NCBI GenBank assembly: GCA_903960645.1
Contig: CAJCBN010000197.1
Coordinates: forward strand, 1 to 18,724
Length of the DNA stretch: 18,724 nt
From: an uncultured Actinomycetes bacterium
GTDB lineage: Bacteria > Actinomycetota > Thermoleophilia > Gaiellales > F1-60-MAGs149
Direction: 5' to 3'
The position numbers and the translations under genes were made by a program. Position 1 is the first letter of the stretch, and every line of letters starts with the position of its first letter. The notes below the pieces were generated by a model. It was not told where the DNA came from. It saw only the letters and a list, made by a program, of their open reading frames with translations, and did no database searches. Shown piece by piece: positions 5,220 through 13,149 of the stretch.

Positions 5220-6473
5220 GTGGCAGCGACCGAGGAACCCCGCGTCTGGCCGCAGATGGACGTGCTCCAGCCGACGCCGTCCGAGCTGTGGCCCTCGTCG
5301 GACAACCCCGACCTGCTCGAGATCAACATCGGTCCGAACCACCCGTCGACGCACGGCGTGCTCCGCGTGGTCACGACGCTCGACGGCGAGGTCGTGGTCG
5401 GTCTGAAGTGCGAGGTCGGCTACGTCCACACCGGCATCGAGAAGAACATCGAGCAGAAGACGTACTGGAAGGCCATCCCGTACGTGCCGCGGATGGACTA
5501 CCTGTCCTTCTTCAGCGGCGAGACCGCCTTCTGCATGGCCACCGAGAAGGCGCTCGAGCTCGAGGTGCCGCGCCGCGCCGAGTGGATCCGCGTGCTCTTT
5601 CAGGAGCTGGCGCGCGTGCACTCGCACCTGGTCTTCCTCGGCACGGGCTCCGTCGACCTCGGCGGCATCGCCCTGCTCTTCTACTGCTTCCGCGCGCGTG
5701 ACGAGGTGCTCGACCTGTTCGAGATGGCCTGCGGCGCGCGCATGCATCCGCGCTACTGCCAGGTCGGCGGCGTCGCCGAGGATCTGCCGAAGGGCTTCGA
5801 CCGCCGCTGCCGCGAGGTCATCGCGTTCATGCGCGACCAGTTCGACCAGTACGACGAGCTGATCGGAGCGAATCCGATCTGGCTGCAGCGCACCAAGGGC
5901 ATCGGCATCCTGACGCCGGAGTTCGCGATCAAGATGGGCATGACGGGTCCGAACCTGCGCGCCTCGGGCGTGCCGTACGACCTGCGCTCCGCGAACGGCG
6001 GCTACGGCGCCTACCGCGAGCTCGGCTACACGCCGGTCGTCGAGCAGGGCGGCGACGTGCACGCCCGCTTCCGCGTCCGCATCGAGGAGATGCGCGCGTC
6101 GATCGACCTGATCGAGCAGGTCCTCGACGGCCTGCCCGAGGGCCCGACGATCACCGACGACCGCAAGGTCGCGCTGCCGCCGCGGCACGAGCTCCACACC
6201 TCGATGGAGTCCCTGATCCATCACTTCAAGCTGGTCACCGAGGGCTTCGAGGTGCCGGCTGGCGAGGTCTACGCGCCGATCGAATCCGCCCGTGGCGAGT
6301 TCGGCTTCCACCTGATCGCGGACGGCGGAGCGAAGCCGTGGCGCGTGCGCCTGCGTAGCCCCTCGCTGGTGCTGCTCCAGTCCTTCGCGAAGCTCTGCGA
6401 GGGCGTGTACCTCGCCGACCTGATCGCGATCCTCGCCTCGATCGACCCCGTCCTGGGAGACGTGGACCGCTGA
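5220..6473 (+). CDS. nuoD: NADH-quinone oxidoreductase subunit D
   Basis: This is the 417-residue 49-kDa subunit, related to the large subunit of NiFe hydrogenases without the metal site. With NuoB it forms the quinone-binding pocket. GPNHPSTHGVLR carries His45 and RMDYLS carries Tyr94. Both keep the spacing of the quinone head-group residues His38 and Tyr87 of Thermus Nqo4, offset by 7. VGYVHTGIEK, GGVAEDLP, TGPNLRASG and the exact C-terminus Gly-Asp-Val-Asp-Arg are family hallmarks. GTG 5220 lies 1 bp after the nuoC stop, with GAGG 6 nt upstream. The first ~30 residues are a variable extension. The stop overlaps the nuoE start by one base (TGATG). Confidence 0.97.
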   Translation: MAATEEPRVWPQMDVLQPTPSELWPSSDNPDLLEINIGPNHPSTHGVLRVVTTLDGEVVVGLKCEVGYVHTGIEKNIEQKTYWKAIPYVPRMDYLSFFSGETAFCMATEKALELEVPRRAEWIRVLFQELARVHSHLVFLGTGSVDLGGIALLFYCFRARDEVLDLFEMACGARMHPRYCQVGGVAEDLPKGFDRRCREVIAFMRDQFDQYDELIGANPIWLQRTKGIGILTPEFAIKMGMTGPNLRASGVPYDLRSANGGYGAYRELGYTPVVEQGGDVHARFRVRIEEMRASIDLIEQVLDGLPEGPTITDDRKVALPPRHELHTSMESLIHHFKLVTEGFEVPAGEVYAPIESARGEFGFHLIADGGAKPWRVRLRSPSLVLLQSFAKLCEGVYLADLIAILASIDPVLGDVDR

Positions 6474-6964
6474 TGAGCGACACCCTCTACGACGAGATTC
6501 AGCGCGAGATCGCCAAGTACCCGGACCGCCGGAGCGCGATCCTGCCGGCGCTCCGCCACGCGCAGGAGCACTACGGCTGGCTCTCGCCTGAGGCGCTCGA
6601 GGCCGTGGCCGACGGGCTCGACCTGCCGCCCGCGCGCTGCCTCGCCGTCGCATCCTTCTACGACATGTTCTTCCTCCAGCCCGTCGGCGAGCACGTCGTC
6701 GAGGTCTGCACGAACCTGTCGTGCGCGCTGATCGGCGCCGACCGGCTGCTCCGCGAATTCGAGCGCGAGCTCGACGTCAAGGCCCCGGGCACGAGCGAGG
6801 ACGGCAAGATCACGCTGCGCTGCGTCGAGTGCCTCGGCGGCTGCGGCTGGGGTCCGGTCGTGTCCGTCGATGAGGAATACGAAGAGCACTTCAAGATCGA
6901 GGATGTCGCGCCGCTCTTGGAGCGCCTGCGCAGCACCTCCCGACCGAGCGAGAGCCATGCCTGA
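6473..6964 (+). CDS. nuoE: NADH-quinone oxidoreductase subunit E (cluster N1a)
   Basis: The 163-residue 24-kDa subunit has a thioredoxin-like fold binding the [2Fe-2S] cluster N1a, near the FMN of NuoF. The ligands are Cys79 and Cys84 in VCTNLSC, and Cys120 and Cys124 in ECLGGCGWGP, giving the expected C-x4-C and C-x3-C spacing. An N-terminal helical region (about residues 1-65) has the family ILPALRHAQEHYGWLSPEAL pattern. ATG 6473 is inside the nuoD stop codon, and the product extends 8 bp into nuoF, so translation is probably coupled at both ends. The C-terminal ~15 residues are Ser/Arg/Glu-rich and not conserved. Confidence 0.96.
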   Translation: MSDTLYDEIQREIAKYPDRRSAILPALRHAQEHYGWLSPEALEAVADGLDLPPARCLAVASFYDMFFLQPVGEHVVEVCTNLSCALIGADRLLREFERELDVKAPGTSEDGKITLRCVECLGGCGWGPVVSVDEEYEEHFKIEDVAPLLERLRSTSRPSESHA

Positions 6965-8306
6965 GTCTCCGACCTTCGCCCAGCCCGACCAGAACGCCCT
7001 GCTGCTGCCGTTCGCCGGCAGCCGTCGCGAGATCGCCGAGTACGAGGCCAACGGCGGCTACAGCGCACTGCAGACGGCGCTCGGCATGACGAGCGAGCAG
7101 CTCGTGGACGAGATGATCGCGTCGAACCTGCGCGGCCGTGGCGGCGCGGGCTTCCCCGCCGGCCGGAAGGCCTCGTTCCTCGCCGCCGGTCTGGATCGCT
7201 ACCTCGTCATCAACGGCGACGAGTCCGAGCCGGGCACGTTCAAGGACCGCGAGATCATGCTGCGCAATCCGCACATGCTGATCGAGGGCATCATCATCTA
7301 CCTCTGGATGATCCGTGGGGCCGGTGCCTACATCTACATCCGCGGCGAGTACGCCAAGGAGGCCTCGATCCTCGAGGGCGCGATCGCGCAGGCACGCGCC
7401 AAGGGCTACATCGGCTCGCCGCTCCCCGGTACCGACTACGTCGCCAACGTCTACGTCCACCGTGGCGCCGGCGCCTACATCTGCGGCGAGGAGACGGCGC
7501 TGCTCGCCTCCCTCAACGGCGAGCGCGGCCAGCCGACGGCGAAGCCGCCGTTCCCGGCCGTGTCCGGCGCCTTCAAGAAGCCGACGCTGCTGAACAACGT
7601 CGAGACCGTGGCGACGGTGCCGGTGATCATCGGCATGGGCGGCGCGGCCTACGCCGGCGTCGGCACCGAGCAGTCGACCGGCACCAAGATGTTCTCGCTG
7701 TCCGGCCACGTCCGCAACCCCGGCAACTACGAGATGCCGCTGTCGGCCACCTACCGCGACCTGATCGAGGGCAAGGGCGGTGGCATGCCCGAGGGACGCA
7801 CGCTGAAGGCGTTCGTGCCGGGTGGCTCCTCGATGCCGATCCTGATGCCGAATCAGCTCGACACGGGCCTCGCCTTTGAGGCCGTCGTCGCCGCCGGCTC
7901 GATGGCCGGCTCGGGCGCCGTGATCGTCGTCGACGACCGCACCTGCATGGTGCGCTTCGCGCTGCGCACCGCCGAGTTCTACATGCACGAGTCGTGCGGC
8001 AAGTGCACCCCGTGCCGCGAGGGCACGCGCTGGCTGACCGAGCTCCTGCGCAAGCAGGAGGCCGGTCTCGGCACGCTCGCGGAGATCGACCTGCTGCTCG
8101 AGATCTGCAACCGCGTCGAAGGCAACTGCCTGTGCGTGCTCGGCGACGCCTGCGCGATGCCGGTGCGGAGCCACATCAACAACTTCCGCGCCGAGTTCGA
8201 GGAGCACTGCCGCCTCGGCCGCTGCCCGTGCCCTGATGATGCCCCGATGACCGAGCTCTACCCGCCGCTCCTGAAGGCACCGCTGCCGATGGTGCACGCC
8301 GGATGA
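6957..8306 (+). CDS. nuoF: NADH-quinone oxidoreductase subunit F (NADH/FMN site, cluster N3)
   Basis: The 449-residue 51-kDa subunit oxidises NADH with FMN and passes electrons into the cluster chain. The nucleotide and flavin region is complete: GRGGAGFPAGRK (residues 60-71), NGDESEPGTFKDRE (86-99) and GAGAYICGEETALL (170-183). Cluster N3 is held by Cys347, Cys350 and Cys353 in SCGKCTPCREGT and by Cys393 before VLGDA. Beyond these, the C-terminal third has extra cysteines (384, 391, 399, 418, 423, 425), including a His-Cys-x4-Cys-Pro-Cys tail, more than expected for a standard subunit. ATG 6957 gives the family N-terminus; it overlaps nuoE by 8 bp with only a weak ribosome-binding site. It ends in a 4-bp ATGA overlap with nuoG. 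Confidence 0.97.
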   Translation: MPESPTFAQPDQNALLLPFAGSRREIAEYEANGGYSALQTALGMTSEQLVDEMIASNLRGRGGAGFPAGRKASFLAAGLDRYLVINGDESEPGTFKDREIMLRNPHMLIEGIIIYLWMIRGAGAYIYIRGEYAKEASILEGAIAQARAKGYIGSPLPGTDYVANVYVHRGAGAYICGEETALLASLNGERGQPTAKPPFPAVSGAFKKPTLLNNVETVATVPVIIGMGGAAYAGVGTEQSTGTKMFSLSGHVRNPGNYEMPLSATYRDLIEGKGGGMPEGRTLKAFVPGGSSMPILMPNQLDTGLAFEAVVAAGSMAGSGAVIVVDDRTCMVRFALRTAEFYMHESCGKCTPCREGTRWLTELLRKQEAGLGTLAEIDLLLEICNRVEGNCLCVLGDACAMPVRSHINNFRAEFEEHCRLGRCPCPDDAPMTELYPPLLKAPLPMVHAG

Positions 8307-10696
8307 GCGCCACGCAGATCGACACCGTCACGCTCACCGTCGATGGCCGCGAGATCACCGTGCCGAAGGGCACGCCCCTGGTCGTTGCCGCCGCCGAGCA
8401 CGCCGGGATCGAGATCCCGATCTTCTGCTACGAGCCGCGCCTCGGCCCGCCGATCGGCGCCTGCCGCATGTGCCTCGTCGAGATCGAGGGCGCGCCGAAG
8501 CTGCAGGCCGCCTGCACGCTGTCGTGCGGCGACGGCATGGTCGTCCGGACCGCCGGCACCTCCGAGCAGGCCAAGGAGGCGCAGGACGCGGTGCTGGAGT
8601 TCATGCTCCTCAATCACCCGCTCGACTGCCCCGTCTGCGACAAGGGCGGCGAGTGCCCGCTGCAGGACCTGACCTTCAAGTACGGCCCCGGCAACTCCCG
8701 CATGACGCTGCCGAAGCGCACCTACGAGAAGCCGCTGCCGATCTCGCCGTCGATCGTGCTCGACCGCGAGCGCTGCATCCTCTGCTACCGCTGCACGCGT
8801 TTCTCGAGCGACGTTGCCGAGGACGGCGAGCTGGTCGCCCGCGAGCGCGGCGCCGCCAGCGTGATCGCCACCTTCGACGAGCGCCCCTACGACGGCGTCT
8901 TCTCTGGCAACGTCACCGAGCTGTGCCCGGTCGGCGCCCTGCTGCCGACGGCCTACCGCTTCAAGGCGCGCCCCTGGGAGATCGTCAACGTCCCGACCGT
9001 GTGCACCGGCTGCGCGACGGGCTGCAACACCTGGTCGACGCTGCGCGAGAACCGCGTGGAGCGGATCCTGTCGCGCAACCACGCCGCCGTCGATGAGGGC
9101 TGGCTCTGTGACAAGGGCCGCTTCGCTCGCTACGAGCCGCGCGACGAGCGCATCGCGACGCCACTGGTACGTGGTGTCGCCGGGCTCGAGCCGGCCGAGT
9201 GGGATGACGCGCTGCGCACCATGGGGCAGCGCCTCCGCCACCAGTCCGCCGCCTTCGGCGAGGGCGCCGTCGCCGTCGTCACGGGTGGCAACCTGACCAA
9301 CGAGGAGGCCGCCGGCTGGTCCGCCATCGCCGCCGACCTCAAGGCCCGCGTCGCCTCCGCGCCGATTGCCGCCGCCGCTGAGTGGGAGCGCATCGACGCC
9401 TGCCTCGCGCCGCTGGCCGCGATCGACACGGCCGATGCGGTCGTCGTGATTGGCGATCAGGAGCCGGGCGATCGTGCCGGCACGGTCGAGCTCCGCATCC
9501 GCAAGGCGCGACGCGACGGCGCGCACCTCGCGATCACCGGTCCTGGCGGCTCCGGCCTCGAGGCCGACGCCGCCACGTTCATCCGCACGCATCCTGCTGC
9601 CGGGTCCGCGATGCTGGCCGCGCTCGCCATCGCCGTCGCCGAGGCCGGGGGCGAGCACGTCCGCAGCGACGCCAAGCCCGCGGGCAGCGTCGAGGAGCTG
9701 GCCGCGCTGGCCGGTGCCGACGTCGCGCAGGTCCGCGAGCTGGCCGGCACGCTGGCCCGTGCGGAGCGCCCTGTCCTGATCGTCACCGACCACGTCGCCG
9801 TGGCCGAGATCGAGGCGCTCGCCTGGGTCCTCGGCCTCGATCGCGGCGCTGGCGGCGTTCTGCCGCTTCCCGTCGGCGCGAACGAGCGCGGTGAGCGCGC
9901 CGTCGGCCTCGCCGGCGGCTGGGACGAGCTCCTGCCCGCCCTCGAGGCGGGGGAGATCTCGGCGATCGTCTTCGTCGGCGCCGATCCGGTGCTCGACAGC
10001 GCCGACAGCGAGCGCTGGCAGATGGCACTCGCGCAGACGGAGTTCGTCGTCGTGGTCGCGCCGTTCACCAACGGCGTCACGGCGCAGGCGCAGCTCGTGC
10101 TGCCGCTCGACGTGGATCACGAGCGCGAGGGCACGATCATGAACCTCGAGGGCCGCGTCCAACGCGTCCGCCCGTCGCTGGCCCCGGTCTCCGGCGTGCC
10201 GCTGATCGCGTGGACGAGCCGGCTCGCGGGCTTCCTCGACGTCCAGGTGCAGGGCAACCCCGGCAAGGCGTTCGATCAGCTCGCCGCCACCCGGCCCGCC
10301 TTCGCGGGGCTCTCCTGGAAGGGCCTCGGTGAGCGCGCCGACCTCCATCGCGAGCGTCCCGCCGCTGCGGCACCCGTCGGCGTGCCCGCCCCGACCGCGC
10401 CGATCGCGGCCGAGCCGGGCGCGCTGCGCCTGATCGCCCCCCGTCCGCTGATGAGCGGTGCCGCCGTCGCGCGCACCGAGTCGCTCGCCCACCAGCGCGC
10501 GCCGTGGGTCATGATCGCGCACGCCGATGCGCAGGCCGGTGGCATCACGCGCGGCGACGAGGTCGTCGTGCGACACGCCGCTGGCGAGCACATCGGCACG
10601 GCCCGCATCTCGCGGCGCCTGCTGCCGGGCACCGTTCGGATCAACTGGAGCGGTGCCGCCGGCACCGGCGCCTCGGCCACGGTGGAGGCGCAGTAG
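8303..10696 (+). CDS. nuoG: NADH-quinone oxidoreductase subunit G (clusters N1b, N4, N5, N7)
   Basis: This 797-residue subunit is the main electron wire of the peripheral arm. The N-terminal ferredoxin domain holds N1b (Cys42, 54, 57, 71). Next comes the His-liganded [4Fe-4S] cluster N5 (His105, Cys109, 112, 118 in HPLDCPVCDKGGEC), then N4 (Cys158, 161, 164 and 208). The extra cluster N7 is also complete (Cys234, 237, 241 and 269), as in E. coli and Thermus but not in mitochondria. From about residue 275 onward is a molybdopterin-oxidoreductase-like domain without visible cofactor ligands. It is rich in Ala, and its C-terminal part (about 720-797) is a short beta domain. Its 4-bp overlap with nuoF and the 4-bp gap before nuoH place it mid-operon. 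Confidence 0.97.
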   Translation: MSATQIDTVTLTVDGREITVPKGTPLVVAAAEHAGIEIPIFCYEPRLGPPIGACRMCLVEIEGAPKLQAACTLSCGDGMVVRTAGTSEQAKEAQDAVLEFMLLNHPLDCPVCDKGGECPLQDLTFKYGPGNSRMTLPKRTYEKPLPISPSIVLDRERCILCYRCTRFSSDVAEDGELVARERGAASVIATFDERPYDGVFSGNVTELCPVGALLPTAYRFKARPWEIVNVPTVCTGCATGCNTWSTLRENRVERILSRNHAAVDEGWLCDKGRFARYEPRDERIATPLVRGVAGLEPAEWDDALRTMGQRLRHQSAAFGEGAVAVVTGGNLTNEEAAGWSAIAADLKARVASAPIAAAAEWERIDACLAPLAAIDTADAVVVIGDQEPGDRAGTVELRIRKARRDGAHLAITGPGGSGLEADAATFIRTHPAAGSAMLAALAIAVAEAGGEHVRSDAKPAGSVEELAALAGADVAQVRELAGTLARAERPVLIVTDHVAVAEIEALAWVLGLDRGAGGVLPLPVGANERGERAVGLAGGWDELLPALEAGEISAIVFVGADPVLDSADSERWQMALAQTEFVVVVAPFTNGVTAQAQLVLPLDVDHEREGTIMNLEGRVQRVRPSLAPVSGVPLIAWTSRLAGFLDVQVQGNPGKAFDQLAATRPAFAGLSWKGLGERADLHRERPAAAAPVGVPAPTAPIAAEPGALRLIAPRPLMSGAAVARTESLAHQRAPWVMIAHADAQAGGITRGDEVVVRHAAGEHIGTARISRRLLPGTVRINWSGAAGTGASATVEAQ

Positions 10697-10700
10697 CCGC

Positions 10701-11687
10701 ATGGTCGACGGGGTCCTCGCAACGCTGATCAAGTCCTTCGTGCTGGTCAACATCCTGATGGTGTTCTTCGCCTTCATGACGTGGGTCGAGCGCAAGCTGA
10801 TCGGTCGCTTCCAGGCTCGTTTCGGCCCGAATCGCGTCGGCCCCTACGGCCTCCTGCAGCCGATTGCCGACCTCGGCAAGATGCTGCAGAAGGAGAACAT
10901 GATCCCGGCGGGCGCCAAGCCCAAGCTCTACCTGATGGCCCCGTGGATCGCGATGGCGTGCGCGCTCGGTGCCTTCGGCCTGATGCCCTTCGGCAACGTC
11001 GCCACGATCCCGGGCACGGACTACACCTTCCACCTGTACATCGCGGACACCAGCGTGTCGCTGCTCGTCGTCGCCGCGATCGGCTCGCTCGGCTTCTACG
11101 GCCTGATGATCGGTGGCTGGGCGTCGTCCTCCAAGTACGCCCTGCTCGGCGGCATGCGCGCGATCGCGCAGCTCGTCTCGTACGAGGTCGCCTTCACCCT
11201 CGCGGTGATCGGCGTGATCATCCAGGCCGGCTCGCTGTCGTTCGTCACGATCTCGAACGCGCAGGACAACCTCTGGTACGTCATCCCGCAGATCCTCGGC
11301 TTCCTCGTCTTCTTCGTCGCAGCGGTCGCCGAGTCGAACCGCCCGCCGTTCGACCTGACCGAGGCCGACGGCGAGGTCGTCGCCGGGTACCACACCGAGT
11401 ACGGCGGCATGCGCTACGCCATGTTCGCGGCCGCCGAGTTCGTCAACGCGATCACGCTGTCGGCGCTCGGCGCGGTGCTGTTCTTCGGCGGACCGAGCGG
11501 TCCGTACCTGCCGGGACCGATCTGGATGCTGATCAAGATCGGCGGGTTCCTGTTCGTCCTCATCTGGATCCGTGCCACGCTGCCGCGTGTGCGCTTCGAT
11601 CAGTTGATGAAGCTGGGCTGGAAGGTCCTGCTGCCCGTGGCCACCCTCAACTTGCTGCTGACCGCGGCAATTGTCGTGTACCGCTAG
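10701..11687 (+). CDS. nuoH: NADH-quinone oxidoreductase subunit H
   Basis: The 328-residue ND1 homologue has about eight membrane helices and closes the quinone chamber against NuoB and NuoD. Clear motifs are WVERKLIGRFQARFGPNRVG (residues 28-47), LQPIADLGKMLQKE, and the acidic loop AESNRPPFDLTEADGEVVAG (210-229), followed by EYGG. The loop acids Glu211, Asp218, Glu221, Asp223, Glu225 and Glu233 provide the charged path for quinone-coupled proton movement. The usual Glu-Ala-Glu is Glu-Ala-Asp here. ATG 10701 fits the family N-terminus; GGAGG lies 12 nt upstream, somewhat far. It lacks the long C-terminal tail found in some actinobacterial NuoH proteins. Confidence 0.97.
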   Translation: MVDGVLATLIKSFVLVNILMVFFAFMTWVERKLIGRFQARFGPNRVGPYGLLQPIADLGKMLQKENMIPAGAKPKLYLMAPWIAMACALGAFGLMPFGNVATIPGTDYTFHLYIADTSVSLLVVAAIGSLGFYGLMIGGWASSSKYALLGGMRAIAQLVSYEVAFTLAVIGVIIQAGSLSFVTISNAQDNLWYVIPQILGFLVFFVAAVAESNRPPFDLTEADGEVVAGYHTEYGGMRYAMFAAAEFVNAITLSALGAVLFFGGPSGPYLPGPIWMLIKIGGFLFVLIWIRATLPRVRFDQLMKLGWKVLLPVATLNLLLTAAIVVYR

Positions 11688-11690
11688 GAG
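11686..11690 (+). promoter_or_regulatory. Ribosome-binding site of nuoI, overlapping the nuoH stop
   Basis: AGGAG begins within the TAG stop of nuoH and lies 7 nt before the nuoI ATG at 11698. It supports this start over the upstream in-frame start at 11671. The nuoH-nuoI junction is the widest in the operon (10 bp), so nuoI relies on its own strong site rather than on an overlapping stop. Confidence 0.6.
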
Positions 11691-11697
11691 GCTGACG

Positions 11698-12228
11698 ATG
11701 CTCGATCAGGTCAAGGGTTTCTCGACAACGTTCCGTCATCTCTTCCAGAAGCCCGTCACACAGCAGTACCCCGAGTACAAGCGCCCGGTCTACCCGCGCT
11801 TCCGCGGTCGTCATCAGCTTCACCGCCACGACAACGGCCTCGAGAAGTGCGTCGGCTGCTCGCTGTGCGCCGCCGCCTGCCCGTCCGACTGCATCCGCGT
11901 GGTGCCGGCCGAGAACACTCCGGACAACCGGGTCTCCGCGGGCGAGCGCCATGCGCGCATCTACGAGATCAACATGGCGCGCTGCATCTTCTGCGGCTAC
12001 TGCGAACTGGCCTGCCCGTTCGACGCGATCACGCTCGGCAACGACTTCGAGCTGTCGGAGATCTCGCGCGAGGCGCTCGTTTACACGAAGAGCATGCTGC
12101 TCGAGAAGCCCGCGCTGCGCACCCCGTCCGCGGCGATCGACCCGTTCGATACGCCCGCGCAGGATGAGGAGCCCGTGCTGGGCATGTACGACATCGTCAC
12201 TGCGACCAATCCGGAAGGCGCCGAATAG
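11698..12228 (+). CDS. nuoI: NADH-quinone oxidoreductase subunit I (clusters N6a, N6b)
   Basis: The 176-residue TYKY homologue is an 8Fe ferredoxin that passes electrons between NuoG and NuoB. The two [4Fe-4S] motifs are complete: Cys51-x2-Cys54-x2-Cys57-x3-Cys61-Pro, and Cys96-x2-Cys99-x2-Cys102-x3-Cys106-Pro. The N-terminal amphipathic region (about residues 1-45, with YPEYKRPVYPRFRGRHQL) is the conserved membrane-surface segment. The C-terminus after about residue 125 is a variable acidic extension. One additional Cys65 follows the first motif (PSDCIRV), where it is not a ligand. Its TAG stop shares one base with the nuoJ GTG start. Confidence 0.97.
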   Translation: MLDQVKGFSTTFRHLFQKPVTQQYPEYKRPVYPRFRGRHQLHRHDNGLEKCVGCSLCAAACPSDCIRVVPAENTPDNRVSAGERHARIYEINMARCIFCGYCELACPFDAITLGNDFELSEISREALVYTKSMLLEKPALRTPSAAIDPFDTPAQDEEPVLGMYDIVTATNPEGAE

Positions 12229-12842
12229 TGGACATCGTGGTCTTCTTCATCGCGTCCGGCCTGGCGATCGCCTCCGCGGTCGCCGTGGTGGCGCAGAAGA
12301 ACCCGTTCGTCTCCGCGCTTGCGCTGCTCGGCAACCTCGTGTCGCTGGCCGTGCTCCTGCTGCTCCTGTCCGCGCAGTTCGTCGCCGCCGCGCAGATCAT
12401 CGTCTACGCCGGCGCGATCATGGTGATGTTCCTGTTCGTGATCGCCTACGTCGGCCCGCGCAGCGAGATCGGCGCAGGTGAGCGCAAGCCCTGGCAGGTG
12501 TGGCTGGCCGTCCTCGCCTCCGCGCTGATCGCGATCGAGGTCATCGTTGTCGTCTTCGGCGCCACGTTCGGCGACTGGGCCGACCTCGACGGCGACTACG
12601 GCACGCCGGCCGCGATCGGCAAGGCGCTCATGACCGATTACCTGCTCGCCTTCGAGGTCGTCTCCGTGATCCTGTTCATGGCCGCCGTCGCCGGTGTCGT
12701 CTTCGGCGCCGGTGGGCGCCCGCGCCGCCTTTCGGACGACGAGGTCCAGGCGAAGGAGGCCGAGTCGGCCGAGCAGCGCCGCCGTGAGGCCTCGCGCGCC
12801 GTGCTCGACGCGACGCGCGATTCGATGGGGGAGGGCGCCTGA
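12228..12842 (+). CDS. nuoJ: NADH-quinone oxidoreductase subunit J
   Basis: The 204-residue ND6 homologue has five hydrophobic helices (about residues 4-22, 28-50, 54-76, 90-112 and 140-162). The conserved third helix, AAAQIIVYAGAIMVMFLFVI (residues 53-72), is the one that changes between alpha and pi form during turnover in complex I. After residue 163 comes a charged tail of about 40 residues (Arg, Glu, Ala-rich, probably helical) facing the cytoplasm, as in many bacterial NuoJ proteins. GTG 12228 lies inside the nuoI stop, with GGAAGG about 9 nt upstream. It ends in a one-base TGATG overlap with nuoK. Confidence 0.95.
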   Translation: MDIVVFFIASGLAIASAVAVVAQKNPFVSALALLGNLVSLAVLLLLLSAQFVAAAQIIVYAGAIMVMFLFVIAYVGPRSEIGAGERKPWQVWLAVLASALIAIEVIVVVFGATFGDWADLDGDYGTPAAIGKALMTDYLLAFEVVSVILFMAAVAGVVFGAGGRPRRLSDDEVQAKEAESAEQRRREASRAVLDATRDSMGEGA

Positions 12843-13147
12843 TGACCGTCGGCCTCCCGCTCTTCCTCGCGATCAGCGCGATCCTCTTCTCCATCGGTCT
12901 CGTCGGCGTGCTCCTGCGCCGCAGCCCGCTGACGATCCTGCTGTCGCTCGAGGTCATGCTCAACTCCGTCAACCTGACGCTCGTCGCGTTCTCGCGCGAA
13001 GTCGGCGGCTCGGACGGCCAGATCTTCGCCCTCATCGTGATGGGCATCGCCGCCGCCGAGGTCGTCGTCGGCCTCGGGCTGGTAGTTGCCATGACGCGCC
13101 GCGAGATGGTGCTCGACACCGATGAACTCAGGACGTTGAACGGCTAG
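12842..13147 (+). CDS. nuoK: NADH-quinone oxidoreductase subunit K
   Basis: The 101-residue ND4L homologue, with three membrane helices, sits beside NuoJ and carries part of the central proton path. The two buried glutamates expected in helices 2 and 3 are present: Glu37 in LLSLEVMLNSVNL and Glu73 in GIAAAEVVVGLG. They correspond to Glu36 and Glu72 of the E. coli protein. Length and N-terminus match the family. The ATG is embedded in the nuoJ stop (TGATG), with a G-rich GGGGGAGG stretch just upstream. The gap to nuoL is 2 bp. Confidence 0.97.
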   Translation: MTVGLPLFLAISAILFSIGLVGVLLRRSPLTILLSLEVMLNSVNLTLVAFSREVGGSDGQIFALIVMGIAAAEVVVGLGLVVAMTRREMVLDTDELRTLNG

Positions 13148-13149
13148 CA

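Noticed and set aside
8258..10795. An 845-codon open frame on the minus strand opposite nuoG
   Set aside because: Its protein is rich in Arg, Ala, Gly and Asp without any recognisable domain. Such long antisense frames arise from the strong GC bias at the third codon position of nuoG.
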